Assembly (NCBI GenBank): GCA_900110595.1
Contig: FOEZ01000001.1
Location: 186,001-250,000, forward strand
Source: Arthrobacter sp. OV608
GTDB taxonomy: Bacteria > Actinomycetota > Actinomycetes > Actinomycetales > Micrococcaceae
Direction of reading: 5' to 3'
DNA: 64,000 bases
Below are positions 8,903 through 18,283 of the stretch, in pieces; the stretch's first letter is position 1, and every line of letters starts with the position of its first letter. The notes under the pieces were generated by a model that saw nothing but the letters and a program-made list of their open reading frames with translations, had not been told where the DNA came from and did not search any database. Position numbers and translations under genes: made by a program.

Positions 8903-9754
8903 GTGCGCACTTTTGTTTCCGCCCTCGCCACCCTGTTGGCCATACTGCTTGCCGCGGTGGCGGTTCCTGCCATCTGGCTGGACCGCAACATCGTCCAGGA
9001 GCAGGGCTTTGTGGAACTGGCTGCCCCGCTGGGGAGGGACTCGGAGTTCCAGCAGGGCCTCGCCGCGGCGGCGGTCGGAACCATCGATACCAGTGCTGTT
9101 CCCGGCTTCCTCTCCGACCTGGTCCGGCCGGCACTTGAGGACGCCGCCGCGTCAATGACAGGTCTCCCCGGTTACCCGGCGGCCTGGGAAGAAACGCTGC
9201 GCAGGAGCCACCGGCTCAGTTTTGCCGAACCGCAGGCAGGAACCGCGGAATCGGCGTCCGCCTCGTCCCTCACACTGGATGTGGCGCCGCTGGTGGCGCT
9301 CGGGGCTGAAGAAATCTCGCGCGCCACCCGGCTCCCTCTCGACCCTCCGGACCAGACCCTGATTAATGTGGGACAGCCCCAGCAGAAGGAATGGACCGAG
9401 CGGTTGCGCACCTATGCACCTGCCGGCTACCTGCTGGCCGGGGGAGCGGTGGTGGCCCTGCTTCTGGCACTGGTAGCAGCGCGCCGCCGATGGGCTGTAC
9501 TGGTCTGTGCCGGAGTGGGTGCGCTGGTGTTGTCCGCGGTCTGGACAGTGGGCTCGCAGCTGGGATCGGCCGCCGTGCTGGCAACGGACAGCGGCAGCGA
9601 AGTGGCCAACATGTTCAGGGACGGGTTTGTTCCTGCTGCCGTCCAGGACTTCGGGGGCTGGACGTTGGCCACGGCAATCACGGGCGGCGTGCTGCTGGTG
9701 GTGGGCATTGTGGCCGGGTTCATACCGCGGAAGCGGGCACGGGCAACCCGGTAG
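8903..9754 (+). CDS. conserved membrane protein of unknown function
   Basis: 283-aa protein that I cannot assign to a named family. It has one N-terminal membrane segment (about 4-24), a roughly 145-residue extracytoplasmic region, then three more segments (about 172-192, 197-215, 254-274), and ends with a basic PRKRARATR tail, which suggests a cytoplasmic C-terminus. Start GTG 8903 is preferred over upstream in-frame ATGs because of the GAAGGA site and because the signal-like helix begins there. It lies 9 nt upstream of ispH on the same strand and is probably co-transcribed, but no functional link is obvious. Confidence 0.75.
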   Translation: MRTFVSALATLLAILLAAVAVPAIWLDRNIVQEQGFVELAAPLGRDSEFQQGLAAAAVGTIDTSAVPGFLSDLVRPALEDAAASMTGLPGYPAAWEETLRRSHRLSFAEPQAGTAESASASSLTLDVAPLVALGAEEISRATRLPLDPPDQTLINVGQPQQKEWTERLRTYAPAGYLLAGGAVVALLLALVAARRRWAVLVCAGVGALVLSAVWTVGSQLGSAAVLATDSGSEVANMFRDGFVPAAVQDFGGWTLATAITGGVLLVVGIVAGFIPRKRARATR

Positions 9755-9763
9755 CATGGAGTA

Positions 9764-10843
9764 ATGACCCCCTCAGCTGTTTCCCTTTCGATGCCCACCA
9801 TTCCGCGTCGGCGCCGCTCTCCTGAGGAAGTAGCTGCTGCAGCCCCTGTGTCCGGAGCCAAGAGGGTGCTGCTCGCTGCTCCTCGTGGATACTGCGCCGG
9901 CGTGGACCGTGCCGTCATTGCCGTTGAGAAGGCCCTGGAACACTACGGCCCTCCGGTGTACGTGCGCAAGCAGATTGTGCACAACGTCCATGTGGTGAGC
10001 TCCCTGGAGGAAAAGGGCGCCATCTTCGTCGACGAAACGGATGAGGTGCCCGAAGGCGCCCTGGTGATTTTTTCAGCGCACGGTGTCTCACCCGCTGTGG
10101 TCCAGTCCGCCGAGGACCGTGGCCTGCGCACCATCGATGCCACCTGCCCGCTGGTCACCAAGGTCCACAAGGAAGCTGTCCGGTTCGCCAAGGACGATTT
10201 CGACATCCTGCTGATCGGCCACGACGGCCACGAGGAAGTCGAAGGAACGGCCGGCGAGGCTCCGGAACATATCCAGATCATCAACGGCCCGCACGAAGTG
10301 GATAAAGTGCAGGTCCGGGACCCGGAGAAGGTCATCTGGCTTTCCCAGACCACCCTCAGCGTTGACGAGACCATGGAAACCGTCCGCCTGTTGAAGGACC
10401 GGTTTCCCACGCTGCAGGATCCCCCCAGCGACGACATCTGCTACGCCACCACCAACCGGCAGGTGGCCATCAAGAAGATCTCGCCGCAGGCGGACCTGGT
10501 GATCGTGGTGGGCTCGGCCAACTCGTCCAACTCCGTGCGGCTGGTGGAGGTGGCCCTCGAATACGGGGCCAAAGCCTCCTACCGCGTTGACTTCGCCAAT
10601 GAAGTTGATGAGGCCTGGTTTGAGGGCGTGGCCACCGTTGGCGTCACGTCCGGCGCGTCCGTACCCGAAGTGCTGGTGCAGGACGTGCTGCGGTTGCTGG
10701 CAGACTACGGCTACGGCACCGTGGAGGAAGTGGTTACGGCCGAAGAAGACCTCCTCTTCTCCCTGCCTAAGGAGCTCCGGGCAACGCTGAAGCAGGCTGG
10801 CGACGTCAGTCGCGCCCTGGGTGGCCGCAAGTCCCGCAGCTGA
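9764..10843 (+). CDS. ispH: 4-hydroxy-3-methylbut-2-enyl diphosphate reductase
   Basis: 359-aa IspH/LytB, last enzyme of the MEP isoprenoid pathway, converting HMBPP to IPP and DMAPP with a [4Fe-4S] cluster. The three cluster cysteines are C44 ([10 protein letters not shown]), C128 ([11 protein letters not shown]) and C226 (ICYATTNRQ). Substrate-binding segments [16 protein letters not shown] and the SSNS motif ([12 protein letters not shown]) are present. About 30 non-conserved basic residues precede the catalytic fold, so M10 is an alternative start. It ends the two-gene unit with the membrane protein. The following hairpin mainly serves the opposite strand. Confidence 0.97.
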   Translation: MTPSAVSLSMPTIPRRRRSPEEVAAAAPVSGAKRVLLAAPRGYCAGVDRAVIAVEKALEHYGPPVYVRKQIVHNVHVVSSLEEKGAIFVDETDEVPEGALVIFSAHGVSPAVVQSAEDRGLRTIDATCPLVTKVHKEAVRFAKDDFDILLIGHDGHEEVEGTAGEAPEHIQIINGPHEVDKVQVRDPEKVIWLSQTTLSVDETMETVRLLKDRFPTLQDPPSDDICYATTNRQVAIKKISPQADLVIVVGSANSSNSVRLVEVALEYGAKASYRVDFANEVDEAWFEGVATVGVTSGASVPEVLVQDVLRLLADYGYGTVEEVVTAEEDLLFSLPKELRATLKQAGDVSRALGGRKSRS

Positions 10844-10880
10844 CATCGGCAGCTGAGAGCCCGGGCTAAAAGACTCAGCT

Positions 10881-10928
10881 AAAAAAATATGGGAGTTCGG
10901 CCTGGCAGCTGTTGCTGCCAGGCCGAAC
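10881..10928 (-). terminator. rho-independent terminator for rmuC
   Basis: A perfect 15-bp stem (10895-10909 with 10914-10928, TGTT loop) is followed, on the minus strand, by a T-run (complement of the A-run at 10881-10888). The stem may also stop ispH transcripts. Confidence 0.88.
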
Positions 10929-10945
10929 CTGTAACTGAACGCTTT

Positions 10946-12172
10946 TCAGGCGGCTTCGTCCTCGCTTTGGAGTTCCGGGGCAGCCACTGCCCGCGGCGTC
11001 ACCTCCACAACAGGCGGTGTGACCAGGCCGGATTCCTCCAGGCTGTTGAGCTTGCGTGCGGTCGGAAGGACGCGGGCTTCCAGCGTGCCCACCATCGAGT
11101 TGTAACGGTCCACGGAGGTCTTCAGCGATGACCCCAGCTTGGTGACGTTCTCGCCCAGGGTACCCATCCGGTCGTACAACTGCCGGGCCAAATCGAACAG
11201 TTCGCGGGCACTGTCCGTGAGGACGTCCTGCCGCCAGGTAAACGCAACGGATTTCAGCACAGCCAGCAGGGTGCTCGGGGAGGCCAGGACCACGTTCCGG
11301 GACAATGCGTGATCCAGGAGTTCCGCGTCGGAGGTCAGTGCGGCCGCGAGGATGGATTCGGCCGGGATAAAGCAGATCACCAGTTCCGGCGAGTTGCCGG
11401 GAATGTCCCAGTACTTCTTATTGCCCAATGCGTCCACATGGGCCCGCAGAGCCTTGGCATGCGCGGCCAGGAGCATCTGCTGCGAGCGGTGGCCGGTGGC
11501 GGAAACGGTCCCGGACGAGCCTGGCCTGGAATCATGTGCTCCGAGTTCCTGGGCCTCCAGGTATGCGGACAACGGGACCTTGGCGTCAACCACCAACTGC
11601 TTTTCGCCGGGGAGCTGGACCACCAGGTCGGGGCGAACGGATGATTCGTTGCCAGTGCTGTGAACCTGTTCGATGAAGTCCACATGGCGCAGCATTCCGG
11701 CGGCTTCCACCACGCGGCGCAGCTGGACTTCGCCCCACTGGCCACGGGCACTGTTTGACCGCAGTGCAGATTCCAGGGCATGCGTGGACCGGATCAACTG
11801 CTCGTCCGAGAGGCGCGCTTCCTGCAATTGCTGGGCAAGCTGGCCGTACTGTTCCAGCCGGTCCCGCTCCAGCAGGGCCACCTGCTGCTGCACTGCCGTC
11901 AGTTTCTCCGCCACGGGCGCAAGGGCACGAAGTACACTGCCGTCCTGGGACCGCGATTCGCCCAGCTCCCGGTTCTGTGCCGCCAGAAGCCGCCGTTCGG
12001 CGTCGGCCGCCGCGAACTGCGCGCTGACTTCCGAAAGCCGCGACGAGACGGCGTCGAAGTCCTCCTCCACCGCACGGTTGTTTTTCCGCAGCGCAAACCA
12101 GGTGGCCGCAGCGCCCGCCAGGGCGCCCAGTAACAGCATGAACAAAGCCAGAATCAACGCGAAAGCATCCAT
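10946..12172 (-). CDS. rmuC: DNA recombination protein RmuC family
   Basis: 408-aa RmuC-family protein. E. coli RmuC limits inversion at short inverted repeats and the family belongs to the PD-(D/E)XK nuclease-like fold. The sequence shows an N-terminal membrane anchor (about 5-26), a coiled coil (about 33-115), then the RmuC domain with GQWGEVQLRRVVEAAGM, RPDLVVQLPGEKQLVVDAK, KKYWDIPGNSPELVICFIP and VLASPSTLLAVLKSVA. ATG 12172 is chosen because the anchor starts at once (MDAFALILALFMLLLG); upstream in-frame codons read into the ychF promoter. Confidence 0.92.
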   Translation of the reverse strand: MDAFALILALFMLLLGALAGAAATWFALRKNNRAVEEDFDAVSSRLSEVSAQFAAADAERRLLAAQNRELGESRSQDGSVLRALAPVAEKLTAVQQQVALLERDRLEQYGQLAQQLQEARLSDEQLIRSTHALESALRSNSARGQWGEVQLRRVVEAAGMLRHVDFIEQVHSTGNESSVRPDLVVQLPGEKQLVVDAKVPLSAYLEAQELGAHDSRPGSSGTVSATGHRSQQMLLAAHAKALRAHVDALGNKKYWDIPGNSPELVICFIPAESILAAALTSDAELLDHALSRNVVLASPSTLLAVLKSVAFTWRQDVLTDSARELFDLARQLYDRMGTLGENVTKLGSSLKTSVDRYNSMVGTLEARVLPTARKLNSLEESGLVTPPVVEVTPRAVAAPELQSEDEAA

Positions 12173-12258
12173 GTGCCCACTGTCGCATGGGGCTGTGACA
12201 TTTTCCCGAAGCGACATTTCCGGCGGCCCCCGAGAACCGGCAGGATGTCCGCTGCGGG

Positions 12259-12275
12259 TAGAATCAATGCTCGTG
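12259..12275 (+). promoter_or_regulatory. -10 box giving a near-leaderless ychF transcript
   Basis: TAGAAT at 12259-12264 lies 8 nt before GTG 12273, and no Shine-Dalgarno site is visible. A transcript starting near 12271 would exclude the ATG at 12267. Confidence 0.45.
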
Positions 12276-13358
12276 GCTCTTACTATTGGCATCGTCGGAC
12301 TGCCCAACGTCGGCAAATCAACCCTCTTCAACGCACTGACCCGCAATCAGGTGCTGGCAGCGAACTACCCGTTCGCCACCATCGAGCCCAACGTAGGCGT
12401 CGTCAGCCTGCCGGATCCGCGGCTCCAGCAGCTCGGCGAACTCTTTGGCTCCCAGCGCCTCCTGCCCGCAGCCGTGTCCTTTGTGGACATCGCCGGCATC
12501 GTCAAGGGCGCCAGCGAGGGCGAAGGCCTCGGAAACCAGTTCCTGGCGAACATCCGCGAAGCGGAAGCCATCGCCCAGGTGGTGCGTGTTTTCGATGACC
12601 CGGACGTCATCCACGTTGACGGCAAGGTGGATCCGCGCTCGGACATGGAGACCATCAACACCGAACTGATCCTCGCGGACCTGCAAACCATCGAAAAGGC
12701 CATTCCGCGGATCGAAAAAGAAGTCAAAATCAAGAAGCGCGAAGCCGCAGAGCTGAACGCCATCCTGGCCGCACAGAAGGTGCTTGAGCGCGGCGACACC
12801 ATTTTCTCCTCCATCAAGAGCGACAAGCTGGAGATGGAACACCTCAAAGAGCTCAGCCTGCTGACGGCCAAGCCTTTTATCTACGTCTTCAATGCCGACG
12901 AGGGAATCCTCGGCAGTCCGGAGAAGCAGGAAGAACTGCGCGCCCTCGTTGCCCCGGCTGACTGCATCTTCCTCGATGCCAAGCTTGAGGCCGACCTTGT
13001 AGAACTGGACGAGGAAGAAGCCCGCGAGATGCTGGAGATGAACGGCCAGGACGAATCCGGGCTGGACCAGCTGGCGAGGGTCGGCTTCCACACCCTGGGA
13101 CTCCAGACCTACCTCACCGCCGGTCCCAAGGAAGCCCGCGCCTGGACAATCCACCGCGGCGACACCGCACCCCAGGCTGCCGGTGTCATCCACAGCGACT
13201 TCCAGCGCGGATTCATCAAGGCCGAAGTGGTCTCTTTTGATGACCTCATCGAAGCCGGATCCATGGCCGAGGCCAAATCGCGGGGCAAGGTCAGGATCGA
13301 AGGCAAGGAATATGTGATGGCCGACGGCGACGTAGTGGAATTCCGCTTCAACGTCTAG
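12273..13358 (+). CDS. ychF: redox-regulated ATPase YchF (Obg family)
   Basis: 361-aa OLA1/YchF P-loop protein. The family prefers ATP over GTP, binds ribosomes and is linked to translation and oxidative-stress control. P-loop GLPNVGKS is at 9-16, switch [19 protein letters not shown] follows, and FNADEG replaces NKxD, the change that gives ATP preference. The C-terminal TGS domain ends [18 protein letters not shown] 12273 gives the usual MALTIGIVG start and fits the -10 box just upstream; ATG 12267 would add two residues. Monocistronic and divergent from rmuC. Confidence 0.96.
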   Translation: MALTIGIVGLPNVGKSTLFNALTRNQVLAANYPFATIEPNVGVVSLPDPRLQQLGELFGSQRLLPAAVSFVDIAGIVKGASEGEGLGNQFLANIREAEAIAQVVRVFDDPDVIHVDGKVDPRSDMETINTELILADLQTIEKAIPRIEKEVKIKKREAAELNAILAAQKVLERGDTIFSSIKSDKLEMEHLKELSLLTAKPFIYVFNADEGILGSPEKQEELRALVAPADCIFLDAKLEADLVELDEEEAREMLEMNGQDESGLDQLARVGFHTLGLQTYLTAGPKEARAWTIHRGDTAPQAAGVIHSDFQRGFIKAEVVSFDDLIEAGSMAEAKSRGKVRIEGKEYVMADGDVVEFRFNV

Positions 13359-13503
13359 GTGTTTCGCCACGATAGTGGCGGGTACATAAGATACGTTCGC
13401 TTCAATTGCTGGTGGGTTCGCCGGGGACCTTATCCTGACTACAGGGGCGTACTCCCGGCGCTTCCGGCTGGACCGCCTGGGAAAAGTAAAACAAGGAGGC
13501 GGC

Positions 13504-15276
13504 ATGCCAGTCAGGCGTCTGATGCAGTTCATCACCGCGGCGGCAGCGTCTGCGCTGGTGCTTTCGGGCTGCTCAGGCGGCGGAGGCACCACCCCCGTTG
13601 TGGTGGGGGAGGCAAAGCGCGGCGGCAGCGTCACCGTCGCCGAAGTCAACGCGTTCTCGTCGTTTAATCCCTACAGCGCCGACGGCAACACGGACATCAA
13701 CTCCAAGATTGGCTCGATCACGCACTCGGGCTTCTACTACCTCGACGATGCGTCCAAAGTGGTGCGGAACGAAAAGTTCGGGCGGTTCGAGAAGGTTTCC
13801 GACAATCCCCTGAAGGTCAAATACACCGTCAACGAGGGCGTGAAATGGTCCGACGGCGAGGCGATCGATTCGGGCGACCTCCTGCTGGCCTGGGCTGCGG
13901 GTTCAGGCTACTTCAACGATGCCGATCCCATGGCCGGAACAGGAACCACGTACTTCTCCACCGCCTCCGACACCAGCGGGCTGGCAGGAACGGTCCTCCC
14001 CGAGCTCGGGGAGGACGGACGCTCCATGACCCTGGAGTACTCCGTGCCGTACGCGGACTGGGAGGTGGCGTTCGACGTCGGTCTGCCGGCCCATGTGGTG
14101 GCCACAAAAAGCGGCCTGAACGATGAGGAAGACCTCATCGACCTGATCAAGGATTCACCCCGAGGAGACGTAGAGAAGCCCGCGCCCAACACTGCGCTGA
14201 AGCGGGTCAGCGACTTTTGGAACTCCGGATTCGATGCCAAGTCACTGCCCGCGGACCCCTCGGTCTACCTCTCCAGCGGGCCCTACATCGTCCGGGACAT
14301 TGTCCCTGAATCGTCCATGAAGCTGGTCCGCAACCGGGACTACACCTGGGGCCAGGAGCCCTGGCTCGATGAGATCAACGTCCGGTTTACCGGAGCTTTG
14401 CCTGCCGCCGTGGATGCCCTGCGGAACGGCCAGGCGGACATCATCTCGCCGCAGCCCTCGGCCGAAACGGACAGTCTTTTCGCCGGCCTCGCCGAGCAGG
14501 GGAACACGGTGGACCGTTACAGCCAATCCGGCTACGACCATCTGGACCTGAATTTTTCCGGACCCTTTGCGGACGGGGACGTCCGGAAGGCATTCCTCAA
14601 GGCAGTGCCGCGCCAGGCCATTGTTGATGCCGTCGTCGGCGGCCTCCTGCCAGACCCCAAGCCCCTTGACTCACACGTGTTCCTGCCGGGACAGCCCAAG
14701 TACGCGGACACCGTAAAAAACAACGGCTCCGGCGACTACGCGGACGTGGACATCGATGCAGCGAAGGCGCTCCTGGATGGAGAAACCCCCACCGTCCGCA
14801 TCCTGTACAACCGCGACAACCCCAACCGGGCCAAGGCTTTTGCCCTGATTCGCGATTCCGCAGCGCTGGCAGGCTTCCAGGTGGTGGACGCCGGCCAGGG
14901 CAGCGCGGACTGGGCGAAGGCCTTGGGTGGCGGCAGCTACGATGCTGCATTGCTCGGGTGGATCGGCACCGGCGTGGGCGTCAGCCGTGTTCCCCAGATT
15001 TTCCGCACCGGTGCCGGCAGCAACTTCAATGGATTTTCGGACGGCGAAGCGGACAAGGCGATGGAACAGCTCGCCGGCACCACCGACCTTGCCAAGCAGG
15101 ACGAACTGCTGGCCGAAATCGACAAGCAGGTGTGGGAGAACGCCTACGGGCTGCCGCTCTACCAGACCGTCGGCACCACGGCCTACAGTGCCCGCGTCAC
15201 CGGCCTCAAGCCAAGCCCGGGACCGCTCGGAGTCTGGTGGAACGTCTGGGACTGGCGTCTCACCAAGACCCCGTAA
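13504..15276 (+). CDS. peptide-type ABC transporter substrate-binding lipoprotein (family 5)
   Basis: 590-aa SBP_bac_5 protein. Signal peptide with lipobox LSGC, Cys 23, places it on the cell surface. Family marks include KYTVNEGVKWSDGEAIDSGD and a C-terminal LPLYQTVGTTAYSARV. AAGGAGGCGGC lies just before the ATG. It is the first of two binding lipoproteins ahead of one permease/ATPase set, separated from the second by 267 nt with its own candidate promoter. The two share architecture but are clearly diverged in sequence, so they may feed different ligands to one transporter. Ligand unknown. Confidence 0.9.
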   Translation: MPVRRLMQFITAAAASALVLSGCSGGGGTTPVVVGEAKRGGSVTVAEVNAFSSFNPYSADGNTDINSKIGSITHSGFYYLDDASKVVRNEKFGRFEKVSDNPLKVKYTVNEGVKWSDGEAIDSGDLLLAWAAGSGYFNDADPMAGTGTTYFSTASDTSGLAGTVLPELGEDGRSMTLEYSVPYADWEVAFDVGLPAHVVATKSGLNDEEDLIDLIKDSPRGDVEKPAPNTALKRVSDFWNSGFDAKSLPADPSVYLSSGPYIVRDIVPESSMKLVRNRDYTWGQEPWLDEINVRFTGALPAAVDALRNGQADIISPQPSAETDSLFAGLAEQGNTVDRYSQSGYDHLDLNFSGPFADGDVRKAFLKAVPRQAIVDAVVGGLLPDPKPLDSHVFLPGQPKYADTVKNNGSGDYADVDIDAAKALLDGETPTVRILYNRDNPNRAKAFALIRDSAALAGFQVVDAGQGSADWAKALGGGSYDAALLGWIGTGVGVSRVPQIFRTGAGSNFNGFSDGEADKAMEQLAGTTDLAKQDELLAEIDKQVWENAYGLPLYQTVGTTAYSARVTGLKPSPGPLGVWWNVWDWRLTKTP

Positions 15277-15350
15277 CCGCTTTCGCCGCCGTCGTGGCGC
15301 GCTTCACACTTTCGATTCGCCGATAATCGTACCGGCGAGTAGCATGTGAC

Positions 15351-15379
15351 TTGCACAACTTCCGTTTACCGGCTAGATC
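15351..15379 (+). promoter_or_regulatory. candidate promoter of the second binding-protein gene
   Basis: TTGCAC (15351-15356), a 17-nt spacer and TAGATC (15374-15379) lie in the 267-nt gap between the two lipoprotein genes. The rest of this gap (15277-15543) holds no ORF I can support. Confidence 0.35.
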
Positions 15380-15543
15380 CCTGGAACGGCCCGGTCACGG
15401 TTTGGCAACGGAGTACCAGTATCTGGACTTCGTGCAGTTAGGCTACTCGTATATGTAGGTTGCGTCACAGTTCAACGCTGGGTCTCGCCTGCGGGGAAGC
15501 ACAAAGATTCCCCTCGTTTCTCCCACAACTCATAGGAGGCGGA

Positions 15544-17229
15544 ATGCGTTTTACGCGCACTTCCAAAGCACTGGGCATCGTGGCAATCGCCGCGCTTGCC
15601 CTGACCGGCTGCGGCGCTGGAGGCGGCAGCAATGACGGTGCCAGCGAATCTGCCGGCGACCCGAACAAGGTCATCACCGCTTACAGCAACGAACCACAAA
15701 ACCCGTTGCTGCCGGCAAACACTGGTGAAGTTTACGGTGCACGCGCCGTCGAACTTCTTTTCGAGGGCCTTCGCACCTACGATCCGAATGGCAAGCCGGT
15801 CAATTCCCTTGCCGAATCTATTGAATCTTCTGACTCACAGAACTGGACCATCAAGGTCAAGCAGGGCACCAAATTCACCAACGGCGAACCCATCACCGCC
15901 AAGACTTTTGTGGACTCCTGGAACTTTGCCGCAAACTCCAAGAACCTGCAGCAGAACGGGTTCTTCTTCGAATCCATCGAGGGGTACGCCGAGGTGTCGG
16001 CAGTAACCACCGAGAAGTCGGCTGACGGCAAGACCACCACCACCCCGGCTCCCACGGCTGAGACCATGACCGGTTTGGCAGCCACCGACGACTCCACCAT
16101 CACGGTGAAGCTGGCCCAGCCAGAGGCTGACTGGTCACTGCGCCTCGGTTACATTGCATTCGCACCGCTCCCGTCGGCCGCGCTGAAGGACCCGAAAGCG
16201 TTCGGCGAAAACCCGATCGGCAACGGCCCGTACAAGATGGAAAAAGAGGGGGCGTGGGTTCATGACCAGTCCATCTCGCTGGTGAAGAACGCTGACTACA
16301 GCGGACCGCGCGCAGCAAAGAACGGTGGCGTGACCTTCAAGTTCTACACCGATCCGGGCCCCGCCTACACGGACTTGCAGTCCGACAACCTGGACGTTAC
16401 AGATGTTCTGCCCTCTAACGCTTTGAAGACCTACGTTTCGGACTTCCCGGACCGTAACGCCACCAAAGCCGTGGCTACGAACTCCACCCTGAACATCCCG
16501 GGCTACAACCCGAACTTCCAGGGCGAAGCCGGCAAGCTCCGCCGCCAGGCCCTGTCCTACGCCATCAACCGCGAGGAAATTGCCAAGGTGGTCTTCAATG
16601 GCACCCGTACGCCGGCCAAGGCATTCGCCCCGCCGGTCATCGACGGCTTCAAGGAAGGCCTTAAGGGCAGCGAGGTCCTCAAGTTCGACGCCGCCAAGGC
16701 GAAGGACCTGTGGGCGCAGGCTGAAAAGATCCAGCCGTACGACAACTCCAAGCCGCTCCAGATTGCCTCCAACACTGACGGCGGCAACAAGGAATGGATT
16801 GATGCGGTAACCAACGGGTTCAAGAACAACCTCGGCATCCAGGCTGAAATCCAGCCGTTCGCCAAGTTTGCTGAAGTCCTGAACCTGCGCAAGTCGCAGC
16901 AGCTGCCCGGCCTGACCCGGTCCGGCTGGCAGGGTGACTACCCGTCGCTGTACAACTTCCTGGGTCCTGTCTGGGCAACGGGCGCACCGTCGAACTACGA
17001 GAAATACTCCAATCCCGAGTTCGACAAGCTCCTCCAGGAGGGCCTCGCCTCCAAGACTCCTGACGAGGCAAACGCGAAGTTCAACCAGGCGCAGGAAGTC
17101 CTCTTCGAGGACCTTCCGGGCTTGCCGCTCTGGGATCAGGCACGGCCGATCGTGTGGAGCAATAACGTTGTGAAGGCCGAGACCGGCTGGAACGGCGGCA
17201 TCCGCTACTTCGATATCACGGCAAAGTAG
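15544..17229 (+). CDS. oligopeptide-type ABC transporter substrate-binding lipoprotein
   Basis: 561-aa SBP_bac_5 binding protein, OppA/DppA-like. Lipobox LTGC with Cys 23 follows a short signal peptide. The family segment KFTNGEPITAKTFVDSWNFA is intact, as are LRRQALSYAINREEI and a C-terminal LPLWDQARPIVW. ATG 15544 is chosen because an AGGAGG site sits just before it and the signal peptide begins there. It heads the operon with two permeases and a fused ATPase. A stable hairpin separates it from the permease, typical where the binding protein is needed in excess. Confidence 0.93.
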   Translation: MRFTRTSKALGIVAIAALALTGCGAGGGSNDGASESAGDPNKVITAYSNEPQNPLLPANTGEVYGARAVELLFEGLRTYDPNGKPVNSLAESIESSDSQNWTIKVKQGTKFTNGEPITAKTFVDSWNFAANSKNLQQNGFFFESIEGYAEVSAVTTEKSADGKTTTTPAPTAETMTGLAATDDSTITVKLAQPEADWSLRLGYIAFAPLPSAALKDPKAFGENPIGNGPYKMEKEGAWVHDQSISLVKNADYSGPRAAKNGGVTFKFYTDPGPAYTDLQSDNLDVTDVLPSNALKTYVSDFPDRNATKAVATNSTLNIPGYNPNFQGEAGKLRRQALSYAINREEIAKVVFNGTRTPAKAFAPPVIDGFKEGLKGSEVLKFDAAKAKDLWAQAEKIQPYDNSKPLQIASNTDGGNKEWIDAVTNGFKNNLGIQAEIQPFAKFAEVLNLRKSQQLPGLTRSGWQGDYPSLYNFLGPVWATGAPSNYEKYSNPEFDKLLQEGLASKTPDEANAKFNQAQEVLFEDLPGLPLWDQARPIVWSNNVVKAETGWNGGIRYFDITAK

Positions 17230-17258
17230 TCCCAGATCTAGCTTGCCGCCAGGCACAT

Positions 17259-17286
17259 TGGGGGTCCGGTTACGGCCGGGCCCCCA
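17259..17286 (+). promoter_or_regulatory. intercistronic hairpin after the binding-protein gene
   Basis: An 11-bp GC-rich stem (17259-17269 with 17276-17286, one G-U pair) with a 6-nt loop lies in the 124-nt gap before the permease. There is no T-run, so partial termination or 3'-end protection is more likely than full termination. Confidence 0.55.
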
Positions 17287-17353
17287 TTGGCTTGCAACGG
17301 CAGGAAGGCACCAATGACACTGTATTCTTCCCATCCGGAAGGCTGGTGATCCG

Positions 17354-18283
17354 GTGGTCCGCTTTATTCTGCGCCGACTCCTGCAAGTGATCCCTGTTTT
17401 CCTCGGCACCACCCTTTTGGTCTATTACATGGTGTTCGCCTTACCCGGCGATCCCATTGCGGCGCTGTTCGGCGATCGCCAGCCTCCGCAGGCCGTTATC
17501 GACACGCTGCGCAGCCAGTACCACCTCAACGAACCCTTTTGGGTCCAGTACGGGCTGTTCCTGAAGAACCTCTTCACCTTCAACCTCGGCAACGACTTCA
17601 CCGGCCAGCCCATCGCGGCAAGCCTGGCACGCGTTTTCCCCGTGACCGCCATGCTGGCGATTGAGGCACTCGCCATCCAGGCCGTTTTCGGTGTGGCCTT
17701 TGGTGTTTTCGCCGGCCTGCGCCGTGGCGGCTGGTTCGACTCCACCGTTCTCGTGGCGTCCCTGGTGGTCATCGCGGTTCCCACCTTCGTCCTCGGCTTT
17801 GTGTTTCAGCTCGTCTTCGGCGTGCAGCTGGGCTGGGCGAAACCGACAGTAGGCGCCAACGCAGACTGGGGCAGCCTGCTGCTCCCGGCTGTGGTCCTGG
17901 GGCTGGTGTCCTTCGCCTATGTGCTCCGCCTGACCCGCACATCGGTCAGCGAAAACATGAACGCTGACTATGTCCGGACTGCCACCGCCAAGGGCCTTTC
18001 ACGGCCTCGGGTGGTCCTGGCTCACATCCTGCGTAACTCGCTGATACCCGTGGTGACCTACCTTGGCGCCAACCTGGGCGGCCTGATGGGCGGCGCCATC
18101 GTCACCGAAGGCATCTTCAACGTTCCGGGCGTGGGCAACAAGCTGTACCAGGCAGTCCTCCGCAGCGAGGGACCCACCATCGTTTCCATCGTCAGCGTGC
18201 TGGTGCTGGTGTTTGTGGTGGCCAACCTGCTTGTAGATCTCCTGTATGCCTGGCTTGACCCGAGGATCCGCTATGACCAGTAA
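17354..18283 (+). CDS. peptide/nickel ABC transporter permease, DppB/OppB type
   Basis: 309-aa six-helix BPD permease. N-terminal RFILRRLLQVIPVFLGTT is the DppB signature. The EAA loop reads ADYVRTATAKGLSRPRVVLA around 209-228, followed by GGAIVTEGIFNVPGVG. Length fits DppB (300-340 aa). GTG start with a GGAAGG site 11 nt upstream. It overlaps the next permease by 11 nt and should pair with it as a heterodimer. Confidence 0.93.
   Translation: MVRFILRRLLQVIPVFLGTTLLVYYMVFALPGDPIAALFGDRQPPQAVIDTLRSQYHLNEPFWVQYGLFLKNLFTFNLGNDFTGQPIAASLARVFPVTAMLAIEALAIQAVFGVAFGVFAGLRRGGWFDSTVLVASLVVIAVPTFVLGFVFQLVFGVQLGWAKPTVGANADWGSLLLPAVVLGLVSFAYVLRLTRTSVSENMNADYVRTATAKGLSRPRVVLAHILRNSLIPVVTYLGANLGGLMGGAIVTEGIFNVPGVGNKLYQAVLRSEGPTIVSIVSVLVLVFVVANLLVDLLYAWLDPRIRYDQ

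Noticed and set aside
11673..12272. Long N-terminal extension of YchF
   Set aside because: The extra 200 codons are antisense to rmuC; the conserved N-terminus starts at 12273.
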